In this document: positions 1 to 7,435 of the stretch, one piece after another
How the letters are laid out: every line of letters starts with the position of its first letter
Numbering within the stretch: position 1 is the stretch's first letter
NCBI GenBank assembly: GCA_041603235.1
Contig: JBFIES010000001.1
Span: 248,001 to 312,000, forward strand
Origin: Panacagrimonas sp041603235
GTDB lineage: Bacteria > Pseudomonadota > Gammaproteobacteria > Nevskiales > Nevskiaceae
Direction: 5' to 3'
Length of the DNA: 64,000 bases
Program-made: the position numbers and the translations under genes
Notes under the pieces: model-generated
The model's input: only the letters and a program-made list of their open reading frames with translations
Told to the model about the DNA's origin: nothing
Database searches by the model: none

Positions 1-52
1 TCTGTTGGTTGTCTGAATTTTTTGGCGCGCAAATGGCCCGGTCTGGTCGTGC

Positions 53-727
53 TCAGGGCAAAGGCGGTATCGGATTTGTCCGCCCCGGTGTCGCCCTCAA
101 CTGGACCATGGAATCCAGCGCCAGACTCACTCCTTCACGCCCGTCCGACGTCAGGAAAGCTCGCGAATCTCCGCCACTGGCCAGAATGACCATGGAATAG
201 CCGTCACGTTGCGCCTCTGCCCCGGTAAAGCTAGCCAGTTCTCTGGCCAGATTCTCGGATGGCAGCACGCGATCAAAATTCTGCAAGTGAAGACGATGTT
301 CGCCCAGATCCAGAGCAACATTGAAGCCGCCAGCGGAGTTGAGCGCAGGGTTGTTCAGCGGTGCAACAACGATTGCCGTAATGTCGGAAAAGGGCCACTG
401 CGTACGCGGTCCGATGCCCAGCACGGTGCGAGACTCGACAATCCGGGCCTGAGCGGCGTCCAGGACGATCTCGGTCTTGAGCAGCAATGCGCCAGCAAGC
501 AACGTGCTCAAGACACCGAGTATGAACACCATCGTTGCGCGCGAGGCACTTGGTGGCCAGGGACGAAGCAGGTAGACCGCGCCGCACAGGAAAAGACCCG
601 CACACATCACCAGACCGAACGGCACCCCGATCTTGGGCTCGGAAAACATCAGGGCAGCGGACTCGGGGGAAATGGGCAATTTCGAAGCGGATGGTCTGGC
701 CGGGTCGGCAACTTTATACGGATTCAC
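53..727 (-). CDS. Hypothetical two-TM membrane protein
   Basis: A 224-residue protein I do not recognise. The sequence shows a polar N-terminus of about 28 residues. Two hydrophobic segments follow, at about residues 36-54 (rich in G, L and C) and 64-83 (around VFILGVLSTLLAGALLL). The rest is a soluble domain of roughly 140 residues with alternating hydrophobic strands, as in a PH-like or small beta-rich domain. It is divergent from the aminotransferase gene; the two starts lie about 100 bp apart. The topology fits an inner-membrane protein with a cytoplasmic C-terminus. No catalytic motif is visible. The reading frame is convincing because the antisense frames have no family resemblance. Confidence 0.6.
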   Translation of the reverse strand: MNPYKVADPARPSASKLPISPESAALMFSEPKIGVPFGLVMCAGLFLCGAVYLLRPWPPSASRATMVFILGVLSTLLAGALLLKTEIVLDAAQARIVESRTVLGIGPRTQWPFSDITAIVVAPLNNPALNSAGGFNVALDLGEHRLHLQNFDRVLPSENLARELASFTGAEAQRDGYSMVILASGGDSRAFLTSDGREGVSLALDSMVQLRATPGRTNPIPPLP

Positions 728-826
728 GCCAATCTCGGCGCAGAATGTGGGATCAGCGCCCCGCTTCCAGTATCATTTCGCGCCGCTTTTTCAATTCTCC
801 AACATCTAATCTCAGGGGCATTCCCA

Positions 827-2014
827 GTGGATTCCGTACTCGCCCAGCGCATGGGCCGCATCAAACCATCCCCCACCCTCGCCGTTACGGCCAAGGCCGG
901 CGAACTCAAGGCACAAGGGCTCGACGTCCTGTCATTGGGTGCAGGCGAACCCGACTTCGATACCCCTGCGCATATCAAGGCAGCGGCCATTGAGGCCATC
1001 AAGCGCGGATTCACCAAATACACCCCGGTCGGTGGAACGCCCGGCCTGAAAAAAGCCATCATCAAGAAACTGCAGCGCGACAACGCACTGGAGTACACGC
1101 CAAAGCAGATCCTGGCCTCATGCGGTGGCAAGCAGAGCTGCTACAACCTGTGCATGGCTGTTCTGGGCGAAGGAGACGAAGCCCTGATTCCCGCACCGTT
1201 CTGGGTGAGCTATCCGGACATGGTGCTGCTGGCGGGCGCAGAGCCGGTGATCATGCCCACGACGGCGGCAACCCGCTTCAAGATCACGGCAGAGCAGCTG
1301 GAAAAGGCGATTACGCCCAAGACCAAGATGTTGTGGATCAATTCGCCGTCCAATCCTTCGGGCATGTGCTACACCCGCGCAGAGCTCGAAGCGATCGCGC
1401 AGGTCCTGCTCAAGCATCCGAAGATCATCATCGCCACCGATGACATGTACGAGAAGATTCTCTGGGCCGACGAGCCTTTCGTGAATCTGATCAATGTCTG
1501 CCCGGAGCTCTACGACCGCACCGTGGTCATCCACGCGGTTTCCAAGACCTACTCCATGACGGGCTGGCGTCTGGGCTTTGCGGCAGGCCCACAGGCCATC
1601 ATTTCGGCCATGAGCGACATCCAGAGCCAGTCCACCTCCAACCCCACCTCCATCTCGCAGGTGGCCGCCGAAGTGGCACTGACCGGCGATCAGAGCTGCG
1701 TCAAGGAAATGTGCGCCTCGTTCAAGCAGCGTCACGACAAACTGGTCGCGGACCTGAATTCCATTCCCGGAATTGACTGCCCGGCAGGCGATGGAACGTT
1801 TTATGTCTTTCCTAATGTCGATGGGCTTATAAGAAAATTAGGCGTCAAGGATGACCTTGAGCTGTCTGACAAGCTTTTGAAGGAAGCGCTGGTAGCAGTG
1901 GTTCCTGGTTCAGCATTCGGAACGCCCGGGCATCTGCGACTGAGTTTTGCGACGAGCCAGAAAGTGCTCGACGAGTCCATCGCGCGTCTGCGCAAGATTG
2001 CTGAGTCAGCTTAG
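827..2014 (+). CDS. aatA: Aspartate aminotransferase, class I PLP-dependent
   Basis: Cytoplasmic PLP enzyme interconverting aspartate/2-oxoglutarate and oxaloacetate/glutamate. The N-terminus RIKPSPTLAVTAKA, the LGAGEPDFDTP block and the Schiff-base lysine in SKTYSMTGWRLGF are typical of the I-beta aspartate transaminases. The frame stays open far upstream, but homology starts at GTG 827, giving 395 residues, the normal family length, with an AGGGG stretch as possible ribosome site. ATG 851 is an alternative start. The upstream frame shadows the divergent membrane-protein gene and was discarded. A weak hairpin and then fpr follow on the same strand. Confidence 0.9.
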   Translation: MDSVLAQRMGRIKPSPTLAVTAKAGELKAQGLDVLSLGAGEPDFDTPAHIKAAAIEAIKRGFTKYTPVGGTPGLKKAIIKKLQRDNALEYTPKQILASCGGKQSCYNLCMAVLGEGDEALIPAPFWVSYPDMVLLAGAEPVIMPTTAATRFKITAEQLEKAITPKTKMLWINSPSNPSGMCYTRAELEAIAQVLLKHPKIIIATDDMYEKILWADEPFVNLINVCPELYDRTVVIHAVSKTYSMTGWRLGFAAGPQAIISAMSDIQSQSTSNPTSISQVAAEVALTGDQSCVKEMCASFKQRHDKLVADLNSIPGIDCPAGDGTFYVFPNVDGLIRKLGVKDDLELSDKLLKEALVAVVPGSAFGTPGHLRLSFATSQKVLDESIARLRKIAESA

Positions 2015-2033
2015 TCCGTTTAAGGACTGAATC

Positions 2034-2058
2034 GGCCTGCATCTGCGCTGATGCAGGT
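2034..2058 (+). terminator. Weak hairpin between aatA and fpr
   Basis: Inverted repeat with 8-bp arms CCTGCATC and GATGCAGG around a 6-base loop, followed by only three T residues. It could be a partial terminator or an attenuator between the aminotransferase and fpr. The short T-run makes full termination doubtful. Confidence 0.4.
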
Positions 2059-2085
2059 TTCCCTTCGCGTTTTTGAGAGGTTGAC

Positions 2086-2862
2086 GTGGCTGCAATTGGA
2101 TCAGAAAAAGTACTCAGTGTTCGTCACTGGAACGACACCTTGTTTTCGTTCACCACCACGCGCGATCCCGCGCTACGGTTCGAGAACGGCCATTTCGTGA
2201 TGATGGGTCTGCGGGTGGAAGAGCGCCCGCTGCTTCGCGCCTACAGCATTGCCAGCGCCAATTACGAAGAGTTCCTGGAGTTCTTCAGCATCAAGGTAGA
2301 GAACGGCCCGCTGACCTCGCGCCTGCAGCACATCAAGGTGGGCGAAGATGTACTGGTCAGCCGCAAACCCACCGGGACTTTGCTTCTGCATGACCTCAAG
2401 CCTGGCAAGAACCTCTACATGTTTGCCACCGGCACGGGCCTCGCGCCTTTTCTGTCTCTGGTCAAGGACCCTGAAACCTACGAGCGTTTCGAGAAGGTGG
2501 TGCTGGTCCACGGTGTTCGCAATGTGGACGATTTCGCTTATCACGACTACCTCAGCGAAGACCTCCCGAAGCATGAATTTCTGGGCGAGGACGTCAGCCA
2601 GAAGCTGATCTACTACCCGACAGCCACGCGCGAACCATTCCGCAACAATGGGCGCCTGACCGACCTGATCGAAAGTGGCAAGCTCGCCAGCGATATCGGC
2701 TTGCCGGATATCAACCCGGAAACCGACCGCGCCATGCTGTGCGGCTCGCCCGCCATGCTCAAGGACACCGCCGCCCTGCTGGATAAGCGCGGATTCCAGA
2801 TTTCGCCGCACATCGGCACGCCTGGCGACTACGTTATTGAACGCGCGTTTGTCGACAAATAG
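2086..2862 (+). CDS. fpr: Ferredoxin-NADP(+) reductase
   Basis: A 258-residue cytoplasmic flavoprotein that moves electrons between NADP(H) and ferredoxin or flavodoxin. The FAD-binding signature RAYSIAS lies near residue 52 and the NADP-binding TGTGLAPFLSL near residue 114. The C-terminus ends VIERAFVDK, close to the usual aromatic-containing tail of bacterial Fpr. The start is GTG at 2086, six bases after a GAGAGG ribosome site. Length and motif order match subfamily-II bacterial FPRs. A strong terminator follows, so this closes the transcription unit. Confidence 0.92.
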   Translation: MAAIGSEKVLSVRHWNDTLFSFTTTRDPALRFENGHFVMMGLRVEERPLLRAYSIASANYEEFLEFFSIKVENGPLTSRLQHIKVGEDVLVSRKPTGTLLLHDLKPGKNLYMFATGTGLAPFLSLVKDPETYERFEKVVLVHGVRNVDDFAYHDYLSEDLPKHEFLGEDVSQKLIYYPTATREPFRNNGRLTDLIESGKLASDIGLPDINPETDRAMLCGSPAMLKDTAALLDKRGFQISPHIGTPGDYVIERAFVDK

Positions 2863-2882
2863 TTGAAAACCCAAGCTTGAGA

Positions 2883-2910
2883 AAACCCGGCCTCGCGCCG
2901 GGTTTTTTTT
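2883..2910 (+). terminator. Rho-independent terminator after fpr
   Basis: Perfect 9-bp arms AAACCCGGC (2883-2891) and GCCGGGTTT (2897-2905) around a CTCGC loop, ending in eight T residues. On the opposite strand the A-run gives T residues too, so it may also terminate read-through from the minus-strand gene ending at 2967. Confidence 0.92.
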
Positions 2911-2966
2911 GTTTTCGACGCTCTGATCAGCGGCCATTCAAAGGCAGCGGCATATGACCGACACGA

Positions 2967-4235
2967 TCAGAATTGCAAACGCAGGCCGCCGTATATTTTG
3001 TCGGTTTCATACCGTAGCTGGGCGACGCTGGAGCGGTTCTCATAGCGAGCCGCTTCAACAACCAATGCCAGGCCCTTGTACAGACGGAAGGAAATTTCCG
3101 CCCCGAGTTCAAGTAATTCATCCTGCCTGTCATTCTTGTATTTGCTGTCGGTATAGCGCCCTGTAAGCCGCGCCACGACACCTTTGACAAGCTGCGCCCG
3201 AAGACCCGCCGAAACCGACACCTGATCGGGAGACAGGGCCGCAAGCTCGCGATCGTTGGTTATTTTCCTGACACCGAGAGAAGCGGCAAGGATTTTCGAC
3301 CGGGCATCCAGCGCAATGCCGAAATAGTAACGATTACCTTCCAGCTGCTCGGGCCCGCTACCCATCGCGTCTACCAGCGAATAGCCCAGTTCGTAGGCAG
3401 CGGCGAAAGCTCGTCGATTGAATACCGTCGCTCTGACGCGAAGATCCGTCGTCTGTTGGTAGGCCTCGTCAGCCACCAACAATGCCGACATACCCAATTG
3501 CGCTGACACCGGGCCTCTGAAATCAACGCCCGCCTCGGCAAACGAGATATTGCCGTCACTAAGATCGTCGTACTCGACATGCACGCCCGATACGCGGTAA
3601 CCCCAGCGCTCTGAATCGCCAAAAGTATCCGCCCAGGCCAATCTGCCCTCCAAGAACGAGTCGCGTTGATTGCTGGCCAGATCGTTTCCGGTTCCCACTG
3701 GAATGATGACGTTGCTATCTTCGCCCCTCAGCACGCTGACAGAGCCTCGCGCGCGCAAGGCCTCACTGTTATTGGTTCGTGCCAGAGCTTTGGCCGCCAG
3801 GGCTCTGAGATTGGCCGATTTGGCGTTCTTGGCGGTGTATCGGAATCGCTTCGCCGCTTCTGCCCGATCACCCGCCGCAAAAGCGACCAGACCTACGTTG
3901 TAGATAGACAGGTCTGCCGTCTCCTTGCTCGCTGCCGCTCGCAGAAACGCCGTGCGTGCATCGTGAAAGCGGTGCAAACGGTAGTAAGCAACACCGAGAT
4001 TGAACTGCAGCCGCGGACTTTGGTCGCCCTGAGCATATGCGGTCAGAAAATAGCGCAGCGCTTCTTCAAAGCGCCCACCACGAACCAGTTCCACGCCCGT
4101 ATCAAAGGCCTCACGAGCGCTAATGTCAGGCCCGGGCTCGGCCTGCACAGAATGACATAGAGACAGCACTGCGAGCACGGCGCAAAGTCGCGCCGCGCGA
4201 ACCAAGACTTGGAAGTAAGTAGGTTTTTGCCTCAA
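2967..4235 (-). CDS. Exported TPR protein with C-terminal outer-membrane beta-barrel
   Basis: A 422-residue protein with a signal peptide (residues 1-32, ending SVQA). TPR-like helical repeats occupy about residues 40-155 (FNLGVAYYRLHRFHDARTAF and neighbours). A C-terminal half of about 250 residues has alternating hydrophobic/polar strands and ends in the outer-membrane signature GGLRLQF, with a terminal Phe for BAM recognition. I infer an outer-membrane barrel with a periplasmic TPR domain, as in surface-assembly or export porins; the cargo is unknown. The start is TTG at 4235 because an in-frame stop precedes it and no ATG lies before the signal peptide. No good ribosome site is visible. 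It ends facing the fpr terminator. Confidence 0.7.
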   Translation of the reverse strand: MRQKPTYFQVLVRAARLCAVLAVLSLCHSVQAEPGPDISAREAFDTGVELVRGGRFEEALRYFLTAYAQGDQSPRLQFNLGVAYYRLHRFHDARTAFLRAAASKETADLSIYNVGLVAFAAGDRAEAAKRFRYTAKNAKSANLRALAAKALARTNNSEALRARGSVSVLRGEDSNVIIPVGTGNDLASNQRDSFLEGRLAWADTFGDSERWGYRVSGVHVEYDDLSDGNISFAEAGVDFRGPVSAQLGMSALLVADEAYQQTTDLRVRATVFNRRAFAAAYELGYSLVDAMGSGPEQLEGNRYYFGIALDARSKILAASLGVRKITNDRELAALSPDQVSVSAGLRAQLVKGVVARLTGRYTDSKYKNDRQDELLELGAEISFRLYKGLALVVEAARYENRSSVAQLRYETDKIYGGLRLQF

Positions 4236-4336
4236 ATGGCAAAACCGTCACGCGGCTGACTCACAATCGAGTGGTTTGGCTGAAGTATCAGCGCGAATTG
4301 TATACCGAGAACGCTTCCGCCCCGGCCACCCAAGGA

Positions 4337-4723
4337 CTATTCCTGGGGTTTGGCCCCCAAACCCAAGGCGCCCAGAACACCATTGGCCAGCCCATCCACC
4401 GTGGAAAGCGTCCCGCCAAGTGGCGCAAGCACAGGGCCCAGTACCGGCCCTTCCGTCAAGCCTTGAAGATTGACTGTCTTGGCGGCCGATCCATCACTGT
4501 TCTGGGCCGCAACAGCACCGCTGCCAGCGCCACCAAGAACAGGAATCTGGATTCGATTGACGGTGCGATCATCAATGACCTGCTCTTTTCCAAGCACCTC
4601 GATCGTCATGTCCAGCCCGTCGAGTTCGCTTCCGAAAGCACTGGTTGAACTGATAACACCAGCCGCAAGTATCAGGGCCACCCCAGAATAGCCCCAGCGG
4701 ATTCGTGAACGAAACATTTTCAT
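4337..4723 (-). CDS. Small exported protein of ECF operon
   Basis: A 128-residue protein with an N-terminal hydrophobic segment (about residues 10-31, after RSRIRWG) that looks like a signal peptide. The rest is low-complexity, rich in G, L and V, with a repeated GPVLGPVL / NGVLGALGLG pattern and no cysteines. I do not recognise a family. Its ATG overlaps the stop of the preceding gene by 4 bp, so it is the last gene of the sigma/anti-sigma operon. I infer an envelope function under control of that ECF sigma factor. Confidence 0.6.
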   Translation of the reverse strand: MKMFRSRIRWGYSGVALILAAGVISSTSAFGSELDGLDMTIEVLGKEQVIDDRTVNRIQIPVLGGAGSGAVAAQNSDGSAAKTVNLQGLTEGPVLGPVLAPLGGTLSTVDGLANGVLGALGLGAKPQE

Positions 4724-5163
4724 AGCGCAATACCCGGCACCACAACAGGAGGCGCATTCACCAAAGGAGGAGGAGGAGCCGCTGCTCCCGAGCCCATCGT
4801 AGAAGATGGCGAGGTGACCCCCGGAATATTGATGACCCCGAAGCCATCATCAGACTGACCGTCGCCGTCATCAGATCCGCTTCCATCCATTCCTGAATAC
4901 TCGGGTCTCGAACGATCCTTGCCGCCGGCATCCAGAAGACCGAGCAACTCATCTTCGTCGGCTTCGCAATCTTCGCAATCGAGTTCGTCCGACGCGTCTT
5001 TTGCGACAGCGTTCATGGACGCATCCAAGCGAACCCCTTGCGCGCTCGCCACACTCGACCAGAGCGCTGCAACCAGCGCCGAGAGCAGGACAATCTGTAG
5101 GAAATGTCCCTTCGTTCTAGACGTTACAGGGGCCATATCCGCTAAGTTGGTATTGCCTGTCAT
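4720..5163 (-). CDS. Acidic, proline-tailed exported protein of ECF operon
   Basis: A 147-residue protein from ATG 5163, chosen because it follows GAGGAAT closely and starts one base after the anti-sigma stop. The frame is open further upstream but that part overlaps the anti-sigma gene. It has an N-terminal hydrophobic segment (LQIVLLSALVAALWSSVASA), then a strongly acidic stretch with two cysteines (LDCEDCEADEDELL), a Ser/Gly/Asp-rich linker and a proline-rich tail (APPPPLVNAPPVVVP). I infer a secreted or periplasmic disordered protein; the acidic region might bind metal. No family is recognised. Confidence 0.6.
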   Translation of the reverse strand: MTGNTNLADMAPVTSRTKGHFLQIVLLSALVAALWSSVASAQGVRLDASMNAVAKDASDELDCEDCEADEDELLGLLDAGGKDRSRPEYSGMDGSGSDDGDGQSDDGFGVINIPGVTSPSSTMGSGAAAPPPPLVNAPPVVVPGIAL

Positions 5164-5164
5164 T

Positions 5165-5935
5165 TCAAATTCCTCGCCGTAGCGGAGAGCCGGGGACCTG
5201 AGCTTCGGGAATACCCACGATGCTCGCTTCAATACGACGCTCAAATTGTCCCCAATTCACACGCGCTTCCAGTACCCCTGATGCGCCGCCTGACACCACC
5301 AATGGCAAGTCGAGAATATTGTCGCCCTTGTTCAAGGCGCCTTTCCAGGTAATGGCGCGAATCCCAGGCTGACCTGCGAGTTCCACATGCTCCGGCAAGT
5401 CCACGCTGAAATTCACTTCCGAAAAATCGCGCGGCGCGTCGATGCGCAGCCGCATTGATTCGACTTTGCCAATGGACAATGCCACTGTCTGCAAACTTGC
5501 CGGCGCCGCGGCTCGCACGACCTGAGATACAGGCATTCCCGCCGCCGCTACTACCCCGCCAGACATGACAGGTTCTGTCCCTGTACGTCCGTTGGGCTGC
5601 CACACCCAAAGCGCAATGGCGAAACAAGAAGTGGCAACGGCCGCGCCGGAAAAGGCCATCATCCAGCTGCCCGCACCCTGACTTCCAGATGTCTCAGGAG
5701 CGCGGTCAGCCATTCGGGCGTTACGCAATGCTTCGGCCACGAAGCCCGGTCGCGGACCTGGCGCAGGCAGAGCGGACAATGCGGCACGAACCTGCCGCTC
5801 TCTACGAACCATGGCTCCACAGGCCGGGCATTCCAGAGCATGCATTTCCAAGGCATGCTCGGTGCTGAGACCTAGAGCGCCATCCAGCCAGTCATCCAGC
5901 CGGAGGTGCAATTCTTGGCATTCGATCTTGTTCAT
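5165..5935 (-). CDS. Transmembrane anti-sigma factor, zinc-finger (zf-HC2) type
   Basis: A 256-residue protein expected to hold the co-transcribed ECF sigma factor at the inner membrane until a signal releases it. The N-terminal zinc-binding anti-sigma signature is visible: Cys6, His32 and CPAC at about residues 36-39 (HALECPAC). A single transmembrane segment lies at about residues 92-110 (MMAFSGAAVATSCFAIALWVW). The C-terminal 140 residues form a periplasmic beta-rich domain. Its ATG overlaps the sigma gene stop (ATGA), the usual coupling of sigma and anti-sigma. The inducing signal cannot be read from the sequence. Confidence 0.85.
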   Translation of the reverse strand: MNKIECQELHLRLDDWLDGALGLSTEHALEMHALECPACGAMVRRERQVRAALSALPAPGPRPGFVAEALRNARMADRAPETSGSQGAGSWMMAFSGAAVATSCFAIALWVWQPNGRTGTEPVMSGGVVAAAGMPVSQVVRAAAPASLQTVALSIGKVESMRLRIDAPRDFSEVNFSVDLPEHVELAGQPGIRAITWKGALNKGDNILDLPLVVSGGASGVLEARVNWGQFERRIEASIVGIPEAQVPGSPLRRGI

Positions 5936-6525
5936 CCTGATAGTGAGAACGAGTCAAAGGACTGATTGGTTCCATTGGATTCGTTCAGAATCTCCCGAAG
6001 GCGGGCCCGTGCCCTGTGAATACGTGACTTTACCGTACCGATTGGAACGGAAAGTACCACGGAGAGCTCCTCCAGCGTATATCCCTCTACATCGTGGAAC
6101 ATGATCAAGGTTCTCTGGTCATCGTTGAGCTTGGCCACCGCAAGCGCCAATTGCTTCTGCAGCTGCATCCCCGCCACTTCATTTTCGGGACTGCACGAGT
6201 CGTCCGACAAATTCTCCTGATGGTCGTATTCAGCTGAATCCAAGGTAGAAAAATTAACCGGAGCGCGCTTCTCACGGCGCCAGCGATCCACGAACTCCCG
6301 GTAGAGCACGCGCGACAACCATGGCCGCGGCTGATCCAGATCCGTGAATTGCTTGCGCATGCGGTAGACCTTGATCAGGACATCCTGCACCAGGTCCTCA
6401 GCAGCGTGCGAACTGCCGGTGAATCGAACGGCCAGTCGATACATGTGATCGACGTGCGGCGCGATCTGCGCTTCAAACGCTTCCTGCGCACGACGCACGC
6501 GCCACCGGTTCAAGAATTCGGACAT
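5932..6525 (-). CDS. ECF RNA polymerase sigma factor (RpoE-like)
   Basis: Extracytoplasmic-function sigma factor. The region-2 motif EDLVQDVLIKVYRMRKQF and the region-4 helix-turn-helix (TLEELSVVLSVPIGTVKSRIHRARARL) are clear and correctly spaced, with an acidic linker between them. ATG 6525 (MSEFLNRW) gives 197 residues. ATG 6567 would add 14 residues, and neither start has a strong ribosome site. It overlaps the anti-sigma gene by 4 bp, and two small exported-protein genes complete the operon. The regulon probably includes this operon itself, but I could not pick out a convincing -35/-10 pair. Confidence 0.9.
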   Translation of the reverse strand: MSEFLNRWRVRRAQEAFEAQIAPHVDHMYRLAVRFTGSSHAAEDLVQDVLIKVYRMRKQFTDLDQPRPWLSRVLYREFVDRWRREKRAPVNFSTLDSAEYDHQENLSDDSCSPENEVAGMQLQKQLALAVAKLNDDQRTLIMFHDVEGYTLEELSVVLSVPIGTVKSRIHRARARLREILNESNGTNQSFDSFSLSG

Positions 6526-6585
6526 GGGCTTGAATATAGACTGAATTATCGATTGGCACAGTGGCATCCGCCGAGAGGTGATTAT

Positions 6586-6612
6586 GAGGGGGCAGAACGG
6601 TTGCTGCCCCTC
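6586..6612 (-). other. Hairpin in leader of ECF sigma gene
   Basis: Inverted repeat GAGGGGGCAG (6586-6595) and CTGCCCCTC (6604-6612) with one bulged base and an 8-base loop. It lies 20-45 bases upstream of the longer sigma-factor start, so it would be in the mRNA leader if transcription starts upstream. There is no T-run on either strand, so it is not a canonical terminator. Confidence 0.4.
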
Positions 6613-6717
6613 TACTTATGGCCATCAAGCGCCTCTCGACAGCAATTGATTGCGGCATCTTCATGGTCATGCGTTGCACGTCCGCGCCATCACCTCTAGA
6701 ATCGCGCCCCCAACGCT

Positions 6718-6793
<76 letters not shown>

Positions 6794-6802
6794 CTTCAAA
6801 GC

Positions 6803-6840
6803 AAGCACCTGAAGAATATTTCTTCAGGTGCTTTTTCTTT
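6803..6840 (+). terminator. Rho-independent terminator after tRNA-Asn
   Basis: Perfect 14-bp inverted repeat (6803-6816 with 6820-6833), core AAGCACCTGAAG, with a three-base loop and then a T-rich stretch (TTTCTTTT). It begins 10 bases after the tRNA CCA end and ends the tRNA transcript. Confidence 0.93.
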
Positions 6841-7156
6841 TGGGGCGGCCAGCGCCGCTACTAGCCCTGATATTTTGCCCCCTGAATGTCCGGGCTTCGT
6901 TGGCGGGCTGAAATCCAGTGGCGGCGCTTCACATCGACACGCGCGATGACAGGAGTGAGGGCTATTTCGCGCCGGCCCGCGATGCCGATATGGTGGGTCG
7001 CGCTCGAATAGAACAGCATTATTGAGCACAGCGCGAAGGCTCATGTCTCATCTCGCATGATCTTCAATCGAAGGTGTCCCATTTTTGCCACATGGCGCGG
7101 ATTAGGCCGCTGCGGTGACAATCCGAGTCAGACCGGCAACCACTATTCCGCGCCGT
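6841..7156. other. Intergenic region, no gene seen
   Basis: About 316 bases between the tRNA terminator and fccA. Open frames here give Arg/Pro/His-rich translations typical of non-coding GC-rich DNA. It should hold the promoter of the fcc operon, but I see no clear promoter boxes. Confidence 0.5.
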
Positions 7157-7435
7157 ATGACCCGCTTTCTGGTCCTTGCCCTGTTGATCGCCTTGCCGCA
7201 CATCGCCCGTGCGACGGACGCGCTGACCCTCGCGTGCGAGACCTGCCACGGCTCAGCGCAGGCTCCGTCGGGCATGCCGTCTTTTTTCGCAATGGATGAG
7301 GCGGGGATCGCGGCTCAGCTTCGGGCCTATCGCGATGGTGCGCTGGGAGGCACTGCGATGCCGCGCATCGCGGCTGGCCTGAGCGATTCGCAAATCGACG
7401 CGCTCGCCAAGTACTTCTCCAACACCACACCATGA
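7157..7435 (+). CDS. fccA: Monoheme cytochrome c subunit of flavocytochrome c sulfide dehydrogenase
   Basis: Small periplasmic c-type cytochrome, 92 residues from ATG 7157, expected to accept electrons from FccB. The start gives a clean signal peptide (MTRFLVLALLIALPHIARA); GTG 7115 is an alternative that adds 14 residues. One CETCH heme-binding site follows the signal peptide, and the candidate axial Met is in GTAMPRIAAGLSDSQI, as in cytochrome c4/c553-like domains. One heme makes it shorter than the diheme FccA of purple sulfur bacteria and closer to the monoheme form. Its stop overlaps the fccB start (ATGA), fixing the pair as an operon. Confidence 0.82.
   Translation: MTRFLVLALLIALPHIARATDALTLACETCHGSAQAPSGMPSFFAMDEAGIAAQLRAYRDGALGGTAMPRIAAGLSDSQIDALAKYFSNTTP

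Noticed and set aside
209..826. 600-codon open frame extending the aminotransferase upstream
   Set aside because: The upstream part is antisense to the membrane-protein gene and has no aminotransferase homology; family length fits GTG 827.
3666..4160. 164-codon plus-strand frame
   Set aside because: Lies opposite the TPR/beta-barrel gene, whose signal peptide, repeats and terminal Phe are convincing.
6796..7044. 82-codon minus-strand frame
   Set aside because: Starts in unstructured intergenic DNA, runs through the tRNA terminator and has Arg/Pro/His-rich text with no ribosome site.
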